Assembly (NCBI RefSeq): GCF_014649535.1
Contig: NZ_BMTF01000015.1
Span: 118,230 to 182,229, forward strand
DNA: 64,000 nucleotides
Direction of reading: 5' to 3'
DNA from: Streptomyces gelaticus
Lineage (GTDB): Bacteria; Actinomycetota; Actinomycetes; Streptomycetales; Streptomycetaceae
Of the stretch, positions 42,760 to 50,651 are shown one piece after another. The notes under the pieces were generated by a model. That model was not told the DNA's origin. It worked only from the letters and a program-made list of their open reading frames with translations, and did no database searches. Position 1 is the first letter of the stretch; every line of letters begins with the position of its first letter. The position numbers and the translations under genes were made by a program.

Positions 42760-43803
42760 GTGAAGAAGACGGTCACGACGCTCGCCGACGGCCGGGAGCT
42801 GCTCTATTACGACAGCCGTGACGATGTCGTACGGGATGCCGTCGACCGGCGCCCCCTCGACGCCGTCTCGACCTCGTCCGAGATCCGCCGCGACCCCTTC
42901 CTCGGGGACAGCGTCGCCATCGCCTCGCACCGTCAGGGCCGCATCTACCACCCGCCGGCCGACGAGTGCCCGCTCTGCCCCTCGCGGGACGGGCGGCACA
43001 GCGAGATCCCCGAGGCCGACTACGACGTCGCCGTCTTCGAGAACCGCTTCCCCTCGCTCGCCGGTGACTCCGGCCGCTGCGAGGTCGTCTGTTTCACCTC
43101 CGACCACGACGCGTCCTTCGCCGACCTCACCGAGGAGCAGGCCGCCCTGGTCCTGGAGGCATGGACCGACCGCACCGCCGAACTTGCCGAACTCCCGCAG
43201 GTCAAGCAGGTGTTCTGCTTCGAGAACCGGGGCGCCGAGATCGGCGTCACGCTCGGCCACCCGCACGGCCAGATCTACGCGTACCCCTTCGTCACCCCGC
43301 GCACCGAGCTGATGTTCCGCTCCATGGCGGCCCACCGCGCCGAGACCGGCGGAAACCTCTTCGACGACGTGGTGGCCCGCGAGGAGGCGGACGGCTCCCG
43401 GATCGTCATCGACGGCGAGCACTGGGTCGCCTTCGTGCCGTACGCCGCGCACTGGCCGTACGAGGTCCACCTCCACCCCCGCCGCCGCGTCCCCGACCTG
43501 CGGGAGCTCGACGAGGCCGCGCGCACGGAGTTCCCACAGGTCTATCTGGAACTCTTGAGGCGATTCGACCGGATCTTCGGCCCCGGCGAGCCGCCGACCC
43601 CGTACATTTCGGCCTGGCACCAGGCCCCGTTCGGGGTCCCCGGGCGGGAGGACTTCGGGCTCCATCTGGAGCTTTTCACCATCCGACGTACCTCCGGCAA
43701 GCTGAAGTTCCTCGCGGGTTCCGAATCCGGCATGAACGTGTTCATCAACGATGTGCCGCCGGAGGCCGCGGCCCAGCGACTGCGAGAGGTAGCGAGCGAG
43801 TGA
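42760..43803 (+). CDS. galT: Galactose-1-phosphate uridylyltransferase
   Basis: The protein is 347 residues from GTG 42760 (VKKTVTTLADGRELLYY), with GGAGG at 42749-42753; the upstream in-frame part is the repeat-rich leader. CPLCPS and RFPSL are followed by the catalytic LGHPHGQIYAYPF (His-Pro-His). It exchanges UMP between UDP-glucose and galactose-1-phosphate in the Leloir pathway. Its stop overlaps the galE GTG (GTGA at 43800-43803). Confidence 0.96.
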   Translation: MKKTVTTLADGRELLYYDSRDDVVRDAVDRRPLDAVSTSSEIRRDPFLGDSVAIASHRQGRIYHPPADECPLCPSRDGRHSEIPEADYDVAVFENRFPSLAGDSGRCEVVCFTSDHDASFADLTEEQAALVLEAWTDRTAELAELPQVKQVFCFENRGAEIGVTLGHPHGQIYAYPFVTPRTELMFRSMAAHRAETGGNLFDDVVAREEADGSRIVIDGEHWVAFVPYAAHWPYEVHLHPRRRVPDLRELDEAARTEFPQVYLELLRRFDRIFGPGEPPTPYISAWHQAPFGVPGREDFGLHLELFTIRRTSGKLKFLAGSESGMNVFINDVPPEAAAQRLREVASE

Positions 43804-44780
43804 GCAAGCCCCAGAAGAAGTACCTGGTCACGGGCGGCGCGGGATACGTCGGCAGCGTGGTCGCCCAGCACCTGCTGGAGGCCGGGCACGCGGTCACCGT
43901 TCTCGACGACCTCTCGACCGGGTTCCGGGAGGGCGTCCCGGCCGGGGCCGAGTTCATCGAGGGCCGGATCCAGGACGCGGCGAAGTGGCTGGACCGCTCC
44001 TACGACGGGGTGCTGCACTTCGCCGCCTACTCCCAGGTCGGCGAGTCCGTCACCGACCCGGAGAAGTACTGGGTGAACAACGTCGGCGGGTCCGTCGCGC
44101 TGCTCGCCGCGATGCGCGACGCCGGCGTGCGCACCCTGGTCTTCTCCTCCACCGCCGCCACCTACGGCGAGCCGGCCACCACCCCCATCACCGAGTCCGA
44201 CGCGACCGCGCCCACCAACCCCTACGGCGCCACCAAGCTCGCCGTCGACCACATGATCACCGGCGAGGCGGCCGCGCACGGACTGGCCGCTGTCTCGCTG
44301 CGCTACTTCAACGTGGCCGGTGCGTACGGCAGTTGCGGGGAGCGGCACAGCCCCGAATCGCACCTCATCCCGCTGGTCCTCCAGGTGGCACTCGGCCGGC
44401 GCGAGTCGATCTCGGTGTACGGCGACGACTACCCGACCCCCGACGGCACCTGCGTCCGCGACTACATCCATGTCGCCGACCTCGCCGAGGCCCACCTGCT
44501 GGCCCTGGACGCGGCCACCGCGGGCGAGCACCTGATCTGCAACCTCGGCAATGGCAACGGCTTCTCGGTGCGCGAGGTCATCGAGACCGTCCGCGAGGTC
44601 ACCGGCCACCCCGTCCCGGAGACCGCGGCCCCCCGCCGCGCCGGTGACCCCGCCGTGCTGGTCGCCTCCGCCGCCACGGCCAGGGAGCGGCTCGGCTGGT
44701 CGCCGTCCCGCGCCGATCTCACCGGAATCGTCACCGACGCCTGGACGTTCGCCCGCCGAGAGGAGCCCACCGCCCCATGA
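43800..44780 (+). CDS. galE: UDP-glucose 4-epimerase
   Basis: The protein is 326 residues. The Rossmann start YLVTGGAGYVGSVVA, VLDDLSTG, the catalytic Ser-Ser/Tyr set (VFSSTAATYGE, NPYGATK), and CVRDYIHVADLAEAH identify GalE. It interconverts UDP-galactose and UDP-glucose with bound NAD+. It lies in galTEK with 4-base overlaps on both sides (GTGA upstream, ATGA downstream). Confidence 0.96.
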   Translation: MSKPQKKYLVTGGAGYVGSVVAQHLLEAGHAVTVLDDLSTGFREGVPAGAEFIEGRIQDAAKWLDRSYDGVLHFAAYSQVGESVTDPEKYWVNNVGGSVALLAAMRDAGVRTLVFSSTAATYGEPATTPITESDATAPTNPYGATKLAVDHMITGEAAAHGLAAVSLRYFNVAGAYGSCGERHSPESHLIPLVLQVALGRRESISVYGDDYPTPDGTCVRDYIHVADLAEAHLLALDAATAGEHLICNLGNGNGFSVREVIETVREVTGHPVPETAAPRRAGDPAVLVASAATARERLGWSPSRADLTGIVTDAWTFARREEPTAP

Positions 44781-45943
44781 CCGAGAACAGTGAACTGACC
44801 GCCTCCTTCACCGAGCTGTACGGGCGTGCGCCCGAAGGTATCTGGGCGGCCCCCGGCCGGGTCAACCTGATCGGCGAGTACACCGACTTCAACGACGGCT
44901 TCGTGATGCCGCTCGCCCTGCCGCACACCGCACGCGCGGCCGTCGCCCGCCGCGCCGACGGCGAGCTGCGGCTCCACTCGACGGATGTGCCCGGCGGCGT
45001 CGTCCGGCTCCGGATCGACGAGCTGGCCCCGCAGCAGGGGCACGGCTGGGCGGCGTACCCGGCCGGGGTCGTCTGGGCGCTGCGCGAGGCCGGCCACCCG
45101 GTCACCGGCGCGGACATCCAGCTCACCTCCACCGTCCCCACCGGCGCGGGCCTGTCCTCCTCCGCCGCGCTGGAGGTCGTCACCGCGTTCGCCCTGAACG
45201 ACCTCTTCGAACTCGGGCTCTCGGCACAGGAGTTGGCGGTTCTCGGCCAGCGCGCGGAGAACGCCTTCGTGGGTGTGCCGTGCGGGATCATGGACCAGAT
45301 GGCCTCCGCCTGCTGCACCGAGGGCCACGCCCTCCACCTGGACACCCGCGACCTCACCATGCGCCAGGTCCCCTTCGACCTGGCCGCGGGCGGGCTGCGG
45401 CTGCTCGTGGTCGACACCCAGGTCAAGCACGCCCTCGGCGACGGCGCGTACGCGGAGCGGCGGGCCGGCTGCGAGGCGGGCGCGGCGGCGCTCGGCGTAC
45501 GGACGCTGCGCGAGGTGCCGTACGACAGCCTCGGCGCGGCCCTGGACACCCTGGCCGGGTCCGGCGTCGACGAGTCCGTGGTGCGCTACGTACGCCATGT
45601 GGTCAGCGACAACCAGCGGGTCGAGCAGGTCATGGCCCTGCTCGACGCGGGTGACGTGCGGGCCGCGGGCCCGGTCCTCGACGCCGGGCACGCCTCGCTC
45701 CGCGACGATCTGCGGGTCTCCTGCCCGGAGCTGGACCTGGTGGTGTCGGCGGCGGTCGCGGCCGGGGCGCTCGGCGCGCGGATGACCGGAGGCGGATTCG
45801 GCGGCTCGGCGATCGTGCTGGTGGAGGAGGAGCAGGCGGACATGGTCGCCAAGTCCGTCCTGGAGGCGTTCGCCGCGGCGGGCCACGCGACACCGCGGAT
45901 CTTCCCGGCCGTGCCCTCGGCGGGTGCCCGCAGGCTCGGCTGA
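44777..45943 (+). CDS. galK: Galactokinase
   Basis: The protein is 388 residues. The galactose-binding signature APGRVNLIGEYTDFNDGFVMP, GHMP motif PTGAGLSSSAALEV and C-terminal GARMTGGGFGGSAIVLV are all intact. It phosphorylates alpha-D-galactose at C1. It is the last gene of the operon. Confidence 0.96.
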   Translation: MTENSELTASFTELYGRAPEGIWAAPGRVNLIGEYTDFNDGFVMPLALPHTARAAVARRADGELRLHSTDVPGGVVRLRIDELAPQQGHGWAAYPAGVVWALREAGHPVTGADIQLTSTVPTGAGLSSSAALEVVTAFALNDLFELGLSAQELAVLGQRAENAFVGVPCGIMDQMASACCTEGHALHLDTRDLTMRQVPFDLAAGGLRLLVVDTQVKHALGDGAYAERRAGCEAGAAALGVRTLREVPYDSLGAALDTLAGSGVDESVVRYVRHVVSDNQRVEQVMALLDAGDVRAAGPVLDAGHASLRDDLRVSCPELDLVVSAAVAAGALGARMTGGGFGGSAIVLVEEEQADMVAKSVLEAFAAAGHATPRIFPAVPSAGARRLG

Positions 45944-46270
45944 GCCCCGTCGGCCCGGCGCGGTGCGCCGCTCTGCGCCCACTCCTGTCGCAGGACGGAA
46001 CACGCACCACACCTCGGGGGCGGCCGGAGTCGGTCAGTTCTGCGAATTGCCTTCCGCCACGGCCCGTCGGCCGTACCCTGATGCACAGCACCGGTGGGGG
46101 CCGGTGCTGATTCAGGGGTACGAGACAGTCGGGTGCGGCGCCCGGGGCGGGTGGCGGCCGGGACACGGCGGCGGCCGTGGAACCGCGGTCCACCTCCTCG
46201 ATCCGGGCGCCGCACTCGAACTGGCCGGTCCCTTTCGGAGGGCCGGGGGTGGCCCAGGAACAGACGCGGC
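45944..46270. other. Intergenic region between galK and a LuxR gene
   Basis: No gene is supported in these 327 bases. CACCGGTGGGGGCCGGTGCT near 46091-46110 can fold imperfectly. The region should contain the promoter of the LuxR gene, but no confident -35/-10 pair is visible. Confidence 0.4.
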
Positions 46271-47068
46271 ATGGGGGTGCCTGTGGTTCGTATCCGGGTT
46301 CTCGTGGTGGACGACCACCGGATTTTCGCCGAGTCGCTCGCGGCGGCGCTCGCGGCCGAGCCGGACGTCGAGGTGTCGGCGACGGGCAGCGGCCCCGCCG
46401 CGTTACGGTGCCTGGAGCGGGCCGCCGCCGAAGGGCGCGGCTACGACGTGATGCTGGTCGATGCCGAACTGGGCATCCTGGGCACGGCGGTGGACCGCCG
46501 GGCGCCCGTCCCGGTCCCCAGCGGCGGGGAGAACGCCCCGGTGGACGGCATCTCCCTGGTGGCCGGGGTCCGTTCGGGCCGGCCGTCCGTGCGCACGGTC
46601 GTGCTCGCCGAGAAGGACGACCCGGTGCGGGCCGCGCTGGCACTGCAGGCCGGGGCCTGCGGCTGGGTCGCCAAGGACTGTTCGCTGCAACGGCTGCTCG
46701 CCGTCGTGCGGGGGGTGCTGCGGGACGAGACGCATCTGCCCCCGGCGCTGCTCACCGGCGTACTGCGGGAGCTGACGGCGGCGCGCAAGCACCGCACCGA
46801 GAGCGAGCAGCTGGTCGAGTCGCTGACCCCGCGCGAACGCGAGGTGCTGCGCTGCATGGTGGCGGGACTGGGCCGCAAGGCGGTGGCCGAACGGCTCTTC
46901 CTCTCCCCGCACACGGTCCGTACCCATATGCAGAACGTGCTGGGGAAGCTGGGCGTGCACTCCACCCTGGCCGCGGTCGCCCTGGCCCGCCGGGCGGGGG
47001 TCGGCCCGGTCGATCCGGCCCCGGTCCTAGCCGGGAGTGTTGTCGAACGGGGCGGTCAACTGGCGTAG
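46271..47068 (+). CDS. LuxR-family response regulator
   Basis: The protein is 265 residues from ATG 46271 (MGVPVVRIRVLVVDDHRIFAESLA). The receiver keeps the acidic pair (VVDDHR) and a plausible phosphoacceptor in VMLVDAELG. It contains an unusual insertion (TAVDRRAPVPVPSGGENAPVDG) before the next helix. The NarL-type helix-turn-helix is LTPREREVLRCMVAGLGRKAVAERLFLSPHTVRTHMQNVLGKLGVHS. There is no neighbouring histidine kinase. Its last 42 bases overlap the convergent tamR gene. Confidence 0.88.
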   Translation: MGVPVVRIRVLVVDDHRIFAESLAAALAAEPDVEVSATGSGPAALRCLERAAAEGRGYDVMLVDAELGILGTAVDRRAPVPVPSGGENAPVDGISLVAGVRSGRPSVRTVVLAEKDDPVRAALALQAGACGWVAKDCSLQRLLAVVRGVLRDETHLPPALLTGVLRELTAARKHRTESEQLVESLTPREREVLRCMVAGLGRKAVAERLFLSPHTVRTHMQNVLGKLGVHSTLAAVALARRAGVGPVDPAPVLAGSVVERGGQLA

Positions 47069-47524
47069 CAGCCCGGCCAGTTCGCCCCGCTGCTGAGTGG
47101 AGAGCTCTCTCAGGATGGCGCGCTCCTGGGCGAGCAGGCCGGCCAGCGACTGGTCGGCCTTGTCCCGGCCCTCGGCGGTGAGCCGGACGAGCACACCGCG
47201 GCGGTCGCTGGGGTCGGGGAGACGCTCGACGAGGTTCTTCTTGGTCAGCCGGTCGATGCGGTTGGTCATCGTGCCGGAGGTGACCAGGGTCTGCGTGAGG
47301 AGCTGGCCGGGGGAGAGCTGGTAGGGGGCACCGGCGCGGCGCAGGGACGTCAGTACGTCGAACTCCCAGGGCTCCAGGTTGTGCTCGGAGAAAGCGATCC
47401 GGCGGGCCCGGTCCAGATGGCGGGCCAGGCGGGAGACGCGGCTGAGCACCTCGAGTGGTTCCACGTCGAGGTCGGGGCGCTCGCGGCGCCATGCAGCGAC
47501 CAGTCGGTCGACCTCGTCCTCCAT
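47027..47524 (-). CDS. tamR: MarR family regulator, TamR type
   Basis: The protein is 165 residues from ATG 47524 (MEDEVDRLVAAWRRERPDLD). The winged helix is NLEPWEFDVLTSLRRAGAPYQLSPGQLLTQTLVTSGTMTNRIDRL, followed by DPSDRRGVLVRLT. It is divergent from a trans-aconitate methyltransferase gene across two TTGA/TCAA palindromes. This is the arrangement described for TamR of S. coelicolor, which senses citrate/aconitate-type ligands and responds to blocked citric-acid-cycle flux. The minus-strand leader is very short, with TACACT seven bases before the ATG, so it may be leaderless. Confidence 0.87.
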   Translation of the reverse strand: MEDEVDRLVAAWRRERPDLDVEPLEVLSRVSRLARHLDRARRIAFSEHNLEPWEFDVLTSLRRAGAPYQLSPGQLLTQTLVTSGTMTNRIDRLTKKNLVERLPDPSDRRGVLVRLTAEGRDKADQSLAGLLAQERAILRELSTQQRGELAGLLRQLTAPFDNTPG

Positions 47525-47560
47525 GTGGATCAGTGTAGAGGGTCTGTCGACATGAAGTCT

Positions 47561-47588
47561 CTTGAATTCAAGTGTCTTGACATCAAGA
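47561..47588. promoter_or_regulatory. TamR operator: two palindromes
   Basis: CTTGAATTCAAG (47561-47572) is a perfect 12-bp palindrome, and TCTTGA-ca-TCAAGA (47575-47588) has perfect 6-bp arms. They match the TTGA-n-TCAA sites bound by TamR in S. coelicolor. The second contains TTGACA (47578-47583), a possible -35 for tam, so binding would block RNA polymerase. Confidence 0.8.
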
Positions 47589-47612
47589 TATATCTCCCGT
47601 GATCCTGACCCC

Positions 47613-48410
47613 ATGACCACACCCACCTGGGACCCGCAGCAGTACCTGCGCCACGCCGACCACCGCACCCGTCCCTTCCTCGACCTCCTCGCCCGCATCC
47701 CCGGCCTCCCGGGCGCCCCCGCACCCCGCATCGCCGACCTCGGCTGCGGCGCGGGCAACGTCACCGTCCTGCTTGCCGACCGCTGGCCCGAGGCCCGGAT
47801 CACCGGCTACGACAACTCCCCGCAGATGCTCGAACGGGCCCGCGCCCACGCCGGTCCCCACCTCGACTTCGCCGAGGCCGACGCCGCGACCTGGACCCCC
47901 GCCGAACGTCACGACCTGATCGTCTCCAACGCCCTGCTCCAGTGGGTCCCCGGCCACGTCGCCCGCTTCCCGGCCTGGCTGGACGCGATCACCCCCGGCG
48001 GCACCTTCGCCTTCCAGGTCCCCGGCAACTTCGACCAGCCCAGCCACGTACTCATGCGGGAACTCGCCGGCTCCCCGCGCTGGCGCGACCGCCTCGCCGG
48101 CCGGCTGCGCCACGCCGACGCGGTGCTCACCCCCACCGCCTACCTCGACGCGCTGACCGCCCCCGGCGTCACGGCGGACGTCTGGGAGACCACGTATCTG
48201 CACCTCCTGCACGGCCGGGACCCGGTCCTCGACTGGGTGAAGGGCACCGGCCTGCGCCCCGTCCTGACCGCCCTCGCCGACGACCCCGAGGCCCGCGGCG
48301 CCTTCCTCACCGAATACCGCCACCTGCTCCGCACCGCCTACCCCCAGGGCCCGCACGGCACGGTCTTCCCGTTCCGCCGCATCTTCGCCGTGGCCCGCAA
48401 GGAGAAGTGA
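47613..48410 (+). CDS. tam: Trans-aconitate 2-methyltransferase
   Basis: The 265-residue SAM-dependent methyltransferase starts at ATG 47613 (MTTPTWDPQQYLRHADHRTRPFLDLL). IADLGCGAGNVTVLLADRWP is the SAM-binding motif; DLIVSNALLQWVPGHVARFPAWLDAI and FQVPGNFDQPSH are typical of Tam. It methylates trans-aconitate, an aconitase inhibitor formed from cis-aconitate. TTGACA with 17 bases to a weak -10 puts transcription start at or next to the ATG, so it may be leaderless. Confidence 0.93.
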   Translation: MTTPTWDPQQYLRHADHRTRPFLDLLARIPGLPGAPAPRIADLGCGAGNVTVLLADRWPEARITGYDNSPQMLERARAHAGPHLDFAEADAATWTPAERHDLIVSNALLQWVPGHVARFPAWLDAITPGGTFAFQVPGNFDQPSHVLMRELAGSPRWRDRLAGRLRHADAVLTPTAYLDALTAPGVTADVWETTYLHLLHGRDPVLDWVKGTGLRPVLTALADDPEARGAFLTEYRHLLRTAYPQGPHGTVFPFRRIFAVARKEK

Positions 48411-48772
48411 TGATCGCCGCTCTCGACCACGTCCAGCTCGCCGCCCCGGCAGGCTCCGAGGACGCCCTGCGCGCCTACTACGCCGACATCCTCGGCATGA
48501 CGGAGCTCGCCAAACCCCCGGCCCTCGCGGTCCGCGGCGGCTGCTGGTTCCGGGCGGGCCCGGTCCAGCTCCACCTGGGCATCGAACAGGACTTCCGCCC
48601 GGCACAGAAGGCCCACCCCGGGCTGCGCGTCACGGACATCGATGCGTACGCGGCCCGGCTGGAGGCGCATGGCGCACCGGTGCAGTGGGACGGCGACCTG
48701 CCCGGGCACCGGCGCTTCTACAGCCACGACCCGGTGGGGAACCGGCTGGAGTTCCTGGAACCGGCCACCTGA
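48410..48772 (+). CDS. VOC (glyoxalase-fold) family protein
   Basis: The 120-residue protein starts one base inside the tam stop (TGATG at 48408-48412), so it is coupled to tam. LDHVQLAAPAGSEDALRAYYADILGM, VQLHLGIEQDF, HPGLRVTDIDAYAARLEAHG and DPVGNRLEFLEP make up the paired beta-alpha-beta-beta-beta units of the vicinal-oxygen-chelate fold, with putative metal ligands His and Glu. The substrate is unknown. Confidence 0.9.
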   Translation: MIAALDHVQLAAPAGSEDALRAYYADILGMTELAKPPALAVRGGCWFRAGPVQLHLGIEQDFRPAQKAHPGLRVTDIDAYAARLEAHGAPVQWDGDLPGHRRFYSHDPVGNRLEFLEPAT

Positions 48773-48859
48773 CGAGCAGCCGGGCTCAGCCGTACCAGGT
48801 GACGTTCAATCCACCGGTGATGTATTCCGCGCTGGGGTTGTAGTCCCACGTCCAGCCGC

Positions 48860-49210
48860 TCACCGCAGTCCGGCCTCCGCTTCCGCTGCCTCATGGATAC
48901 GCCGTATCTCGGTGATCGCTTCGGTCGGGTCTTCTTCGCCCCCGCCCACGATTCGCTCCAGCGCATGCAGCCGGGCGGCTTGCCCGGGATGCCGCTCGAT
49001 CGCCACGAACACGGCCCAGGAGTGGATGAACGCCCTCAGCGGAGCGAGGCTCTGTGTCTGCTGCGCGTTCGTCGTGGCCTCGAAAAGATGCTGAGTGAGC
49101 GCGGGAATGCGGCTGGGGGCGATCCGCGCGACCGCAGCCCGCAAGGCGTCGGGCGTGAGCTCAGGCATGGGGATCAGCGGTCCGTACGGGCTGTCGGGCT
49201 GTGCGCTCAC
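48860..49210 (-). CDS. DUF6247 family protein
   Basis: The 116-residue protein starts at GTG 49210 (VSAQPDSPYGPLIPMPELTPDALRAAV), with GGAGG five bases upstream. IAPSRIPALTQHLFEATTNAQQTQSLAPLR and WAVFVAIERHP fit the small helical DUF6247 family of streptomycetes. It is the last gene of a tightly packed minus-strand operon; its start overlaps the end of the ATPase gene by 4 bases. The function is unknown; homologues occur beside XRE/ATPase modules. Confidence 0.8.
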   Translation of the reverse strand: MSAQPDSPYGPLIPMPELTPDALRAAVARIAPSRIPALTQHLFEATTNAQQTQSLAPLRAFIHSWAVFVAIERHPGQAARLHALERIVGGGEEDPTEAITEIRRIHEAAEAEAGLR

Positions 49211-49752
49211 GGTGACCTCCGGTGCGGGTGATTCGCCCTTCGTTCGTACGGTACCGGCAGCGGCACCAAGGGGATGTCCGCCCGATGCGGCCGACCGGGC
49301 GGAGCCTGTCCGTGTCCGGTGTCGACCTCGGCCCAGACGAGCAGACCGCCGCATACGCGCCGCTGGCCCCAGTCGGTGGCCAGGGCGTCGACGATCAGCA
49401 GCCCGCGTCCGTCCTCCCGGTCCGGCGATGGCGCGCCCGTCGCGGTCGCACGGCCCTGCCCCTCGTCGAGCACTCCGACGACGGCCGTCCGAGCGGCGCG
49501 GAACAGCGCAACGGTGATGGACCGGCTCGCACTGTGCTCCAGGGCGTTGGCGGCGAGTTCTCCGGTGATCAGTTCCAGAGCGTCCACTGTGTCCGACGGC
49601 AGACCCCAGGACCGGGCCGTCGTCGTTGCGTAACAGCGGGCCGCGCTCGCCGACGCGAGGGTTCCACCGGGTAAGGAGACGAGGCCCAGGGCCTGTGGAG
49701 TGGTGGCGCAGTGCGCGAGGGCGTTGTGGACGATTTCGATGAGCGGCGGCAT
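49207..49752 (-). CDS. ATP-binding regulatory protein (HATPase_c, anti-sigma-like)
   Basis: The protein is 181 residues from ATG 49752 (MPPLIEIVHNALAHCATTPQ), with a strong GAAGGAGGT. The GHKL core has VDALELITGELAANALEHSAS (N-box), VGVLDEGQG and DREDGRGLLIVDALATDWGQ. The Pro/Arg-rich C-terminus is longer than usual. These single-domain ATPases partner with XRE/DUF397 proteins in Streptomyces conservon-like modules. It overlaps the next gene by four bases. Confidence 0.88.
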   Translation of the reverse strand: MPPLIEIVHNALAHCATTPQALGLVSLPGGTLASASAARCYATTTARSWGLPSDTVDALELITGELAANALEHSASRSITVALFRAARTAVVGVLDEGQGRATATGAPSPDREDGRGLLIVDALATDWGQRRVCGGLLVWAEVDTGHGQAPPGRPHRADIPLVPLPVPYERRANHPHRRSP

Positions 49753-49765
49753 GACCGCACCTCCT

Positions 49766-50055
49766 TCACCGGCCCTCATCGGTGTCCGGCGGGGTGAGGC
49801 GGGCGCCGCGGCTCTCGGCGACGCGCAGGGTGCCGCGCAACGCGTCAGTCAACTCGGCGCTCAGGAGCTGGAGTTCATAGGAGTTCAGGGCGGGGCCGGA
49901 GAGCGCGCCCTGTGCCTGATCGAGGAGCTTGCCCGCGAGACTGAGCTGCGCCTGCTCGACCCGGTCGGCGAGCCGGGACAACGGGCCGGTGCCGTCCGTG
50001 GAGAGAGGTAGCAGGGCTTCCCGTCCGCCCCGGCCCAGGGCAGCAGCCGGATCAC
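49766..50055 (-). pseudogene. Small operon gene split by a frameshift
   Basis: GTG 50055 begins MIRLLPWAGADGKPCYLS, a start I associate with a common Streptomyces family. The expected continuation, STDGTGPLSRLADRVEQAQL and LNSYELQLLSAELTDALR, is in another frame that stops at 49766. The junction is a CTCTCT run near 50001-50006, where two extra bases would cause the shift. GTG 50055 overlaps the stop of the preceding small gene (GTGA), so the original start is well supported. It is either a true inactivation, programmed slippage, or a sequence error. The second half alone (TTG 49981) would give 71 residues. Confidence 0.6.
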
Positions 50056-50216
50056 CGGGCCACCTCGATGCCGTGGATGCGACGCGGGCCTACGTCGATG
50101 CCGTACGTTGCGAGCCAGAGTGCTCGGCGCCGTTGCCGTTGTTCGGCGTGGGGTCGACTGTGTGGGGCCAACAGGGTACGCAGCCAGGCGGCGAAGCGGG
50201 TGGCGAGGTTGGTCAT
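50052..50216 (-). CDS. 54-residue conserved small protein
   Basis: ATG 50216 opens MTNLATRFAAWLRTLLAPHS and ends RRIHGIEVAR, with ALWLATYGIDVGP in between. This Arg-rich amphipathic pattern is a recurrent small Streptomyces protein. Its ATG overlaps the stop of the upstream zinc-finger gene (ATGA), and its stop overlaps GTG 50055. The chain of 4-base overlaps on both sides makes it a convincing real gene despite its size. The function is unknown. Confidence 0.7.
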   Translation of the reverse strand: MTNLATRFAAWLRTLLAPHSRPHAEQRQRRRALWLATYGIDVGPRRIHGIEVAR

Positions 50217-50452
50217 GACCTCAATTCACTTTCCTGGGAGGGGTGGACGGGGCAGTTCGCGCAGACCTTCACGGTCCAGCCGAGACGTCCGCCATCGGGG
50301 CTGTGGGTGTACGCGTGGCCGCCGGGCCGGAGGGATTCGGTGCTGCCGCAACGGGCGCAGGCGAGTCCGGCGAGGCGGAGGCGGGTTTCGGGGGTGAGGG
50401 CGATCAGGTCGTGGACCTCCGTACGGAGGTCCGTGGGAGTGTCCGGTGCCAT
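50213..50452 (-). CDS. Small zinc-finger protein, first gene of the minus-strand operon
   Basis: The protein is 79 residues. CARCGSTESLRPGGHAYTHS...VCANCPVH supplies a CxxC pair before and after a loop, a probable single zinc site, preceded by a helix (EVHDLIALTPETRLRLAGLA). It is the first gene of a run of overlapping minus-strand genes to 48860 and is divergent from the XRE gene at 50652. Confidence 0.75.
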   Translation of the reverse strand: MAPDTPTDLRTEVHDLIALTPETRLRLAGLACARCGSTESLRPGGHAYTHSPDGGRLGWTVKVCANCPVHPSQESELRS

Positions 50453-50538
50453 GGCCGCTCCTTACGGGGGCGTGTGGCGAGATATCGCTCAGTGTTACTG
50501 ATCGGGTGCGTCGTGTTGTGGAACCGAGCATGGAACTT

Positions 50539-50550
50539 AGAAAGGTTTCT
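50539..50550. promoter_or_regulatory. Possible operator in the divergent XRE/zinc-finger promoter
   Basis: AGAAA-gg-TTTCT at 50539-50550 is a perfect 5-bp inverted repeat midway in the 199-base divergent region. This region is noticeably AT-richer than the genes, as promoters here are. It could be bound by the XRE protein. Confidence 0.35.
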
Positions 50551-50651
50551 CAGCAAGTGGTCCAGCTATGTTTCATCAAGCTGGGTGAAAGTGGCATATG
50601 CCGCACCAGCAGGCGCGTGTAGAGTCCGAGCCGGAGAGGGGTGAATGACGC

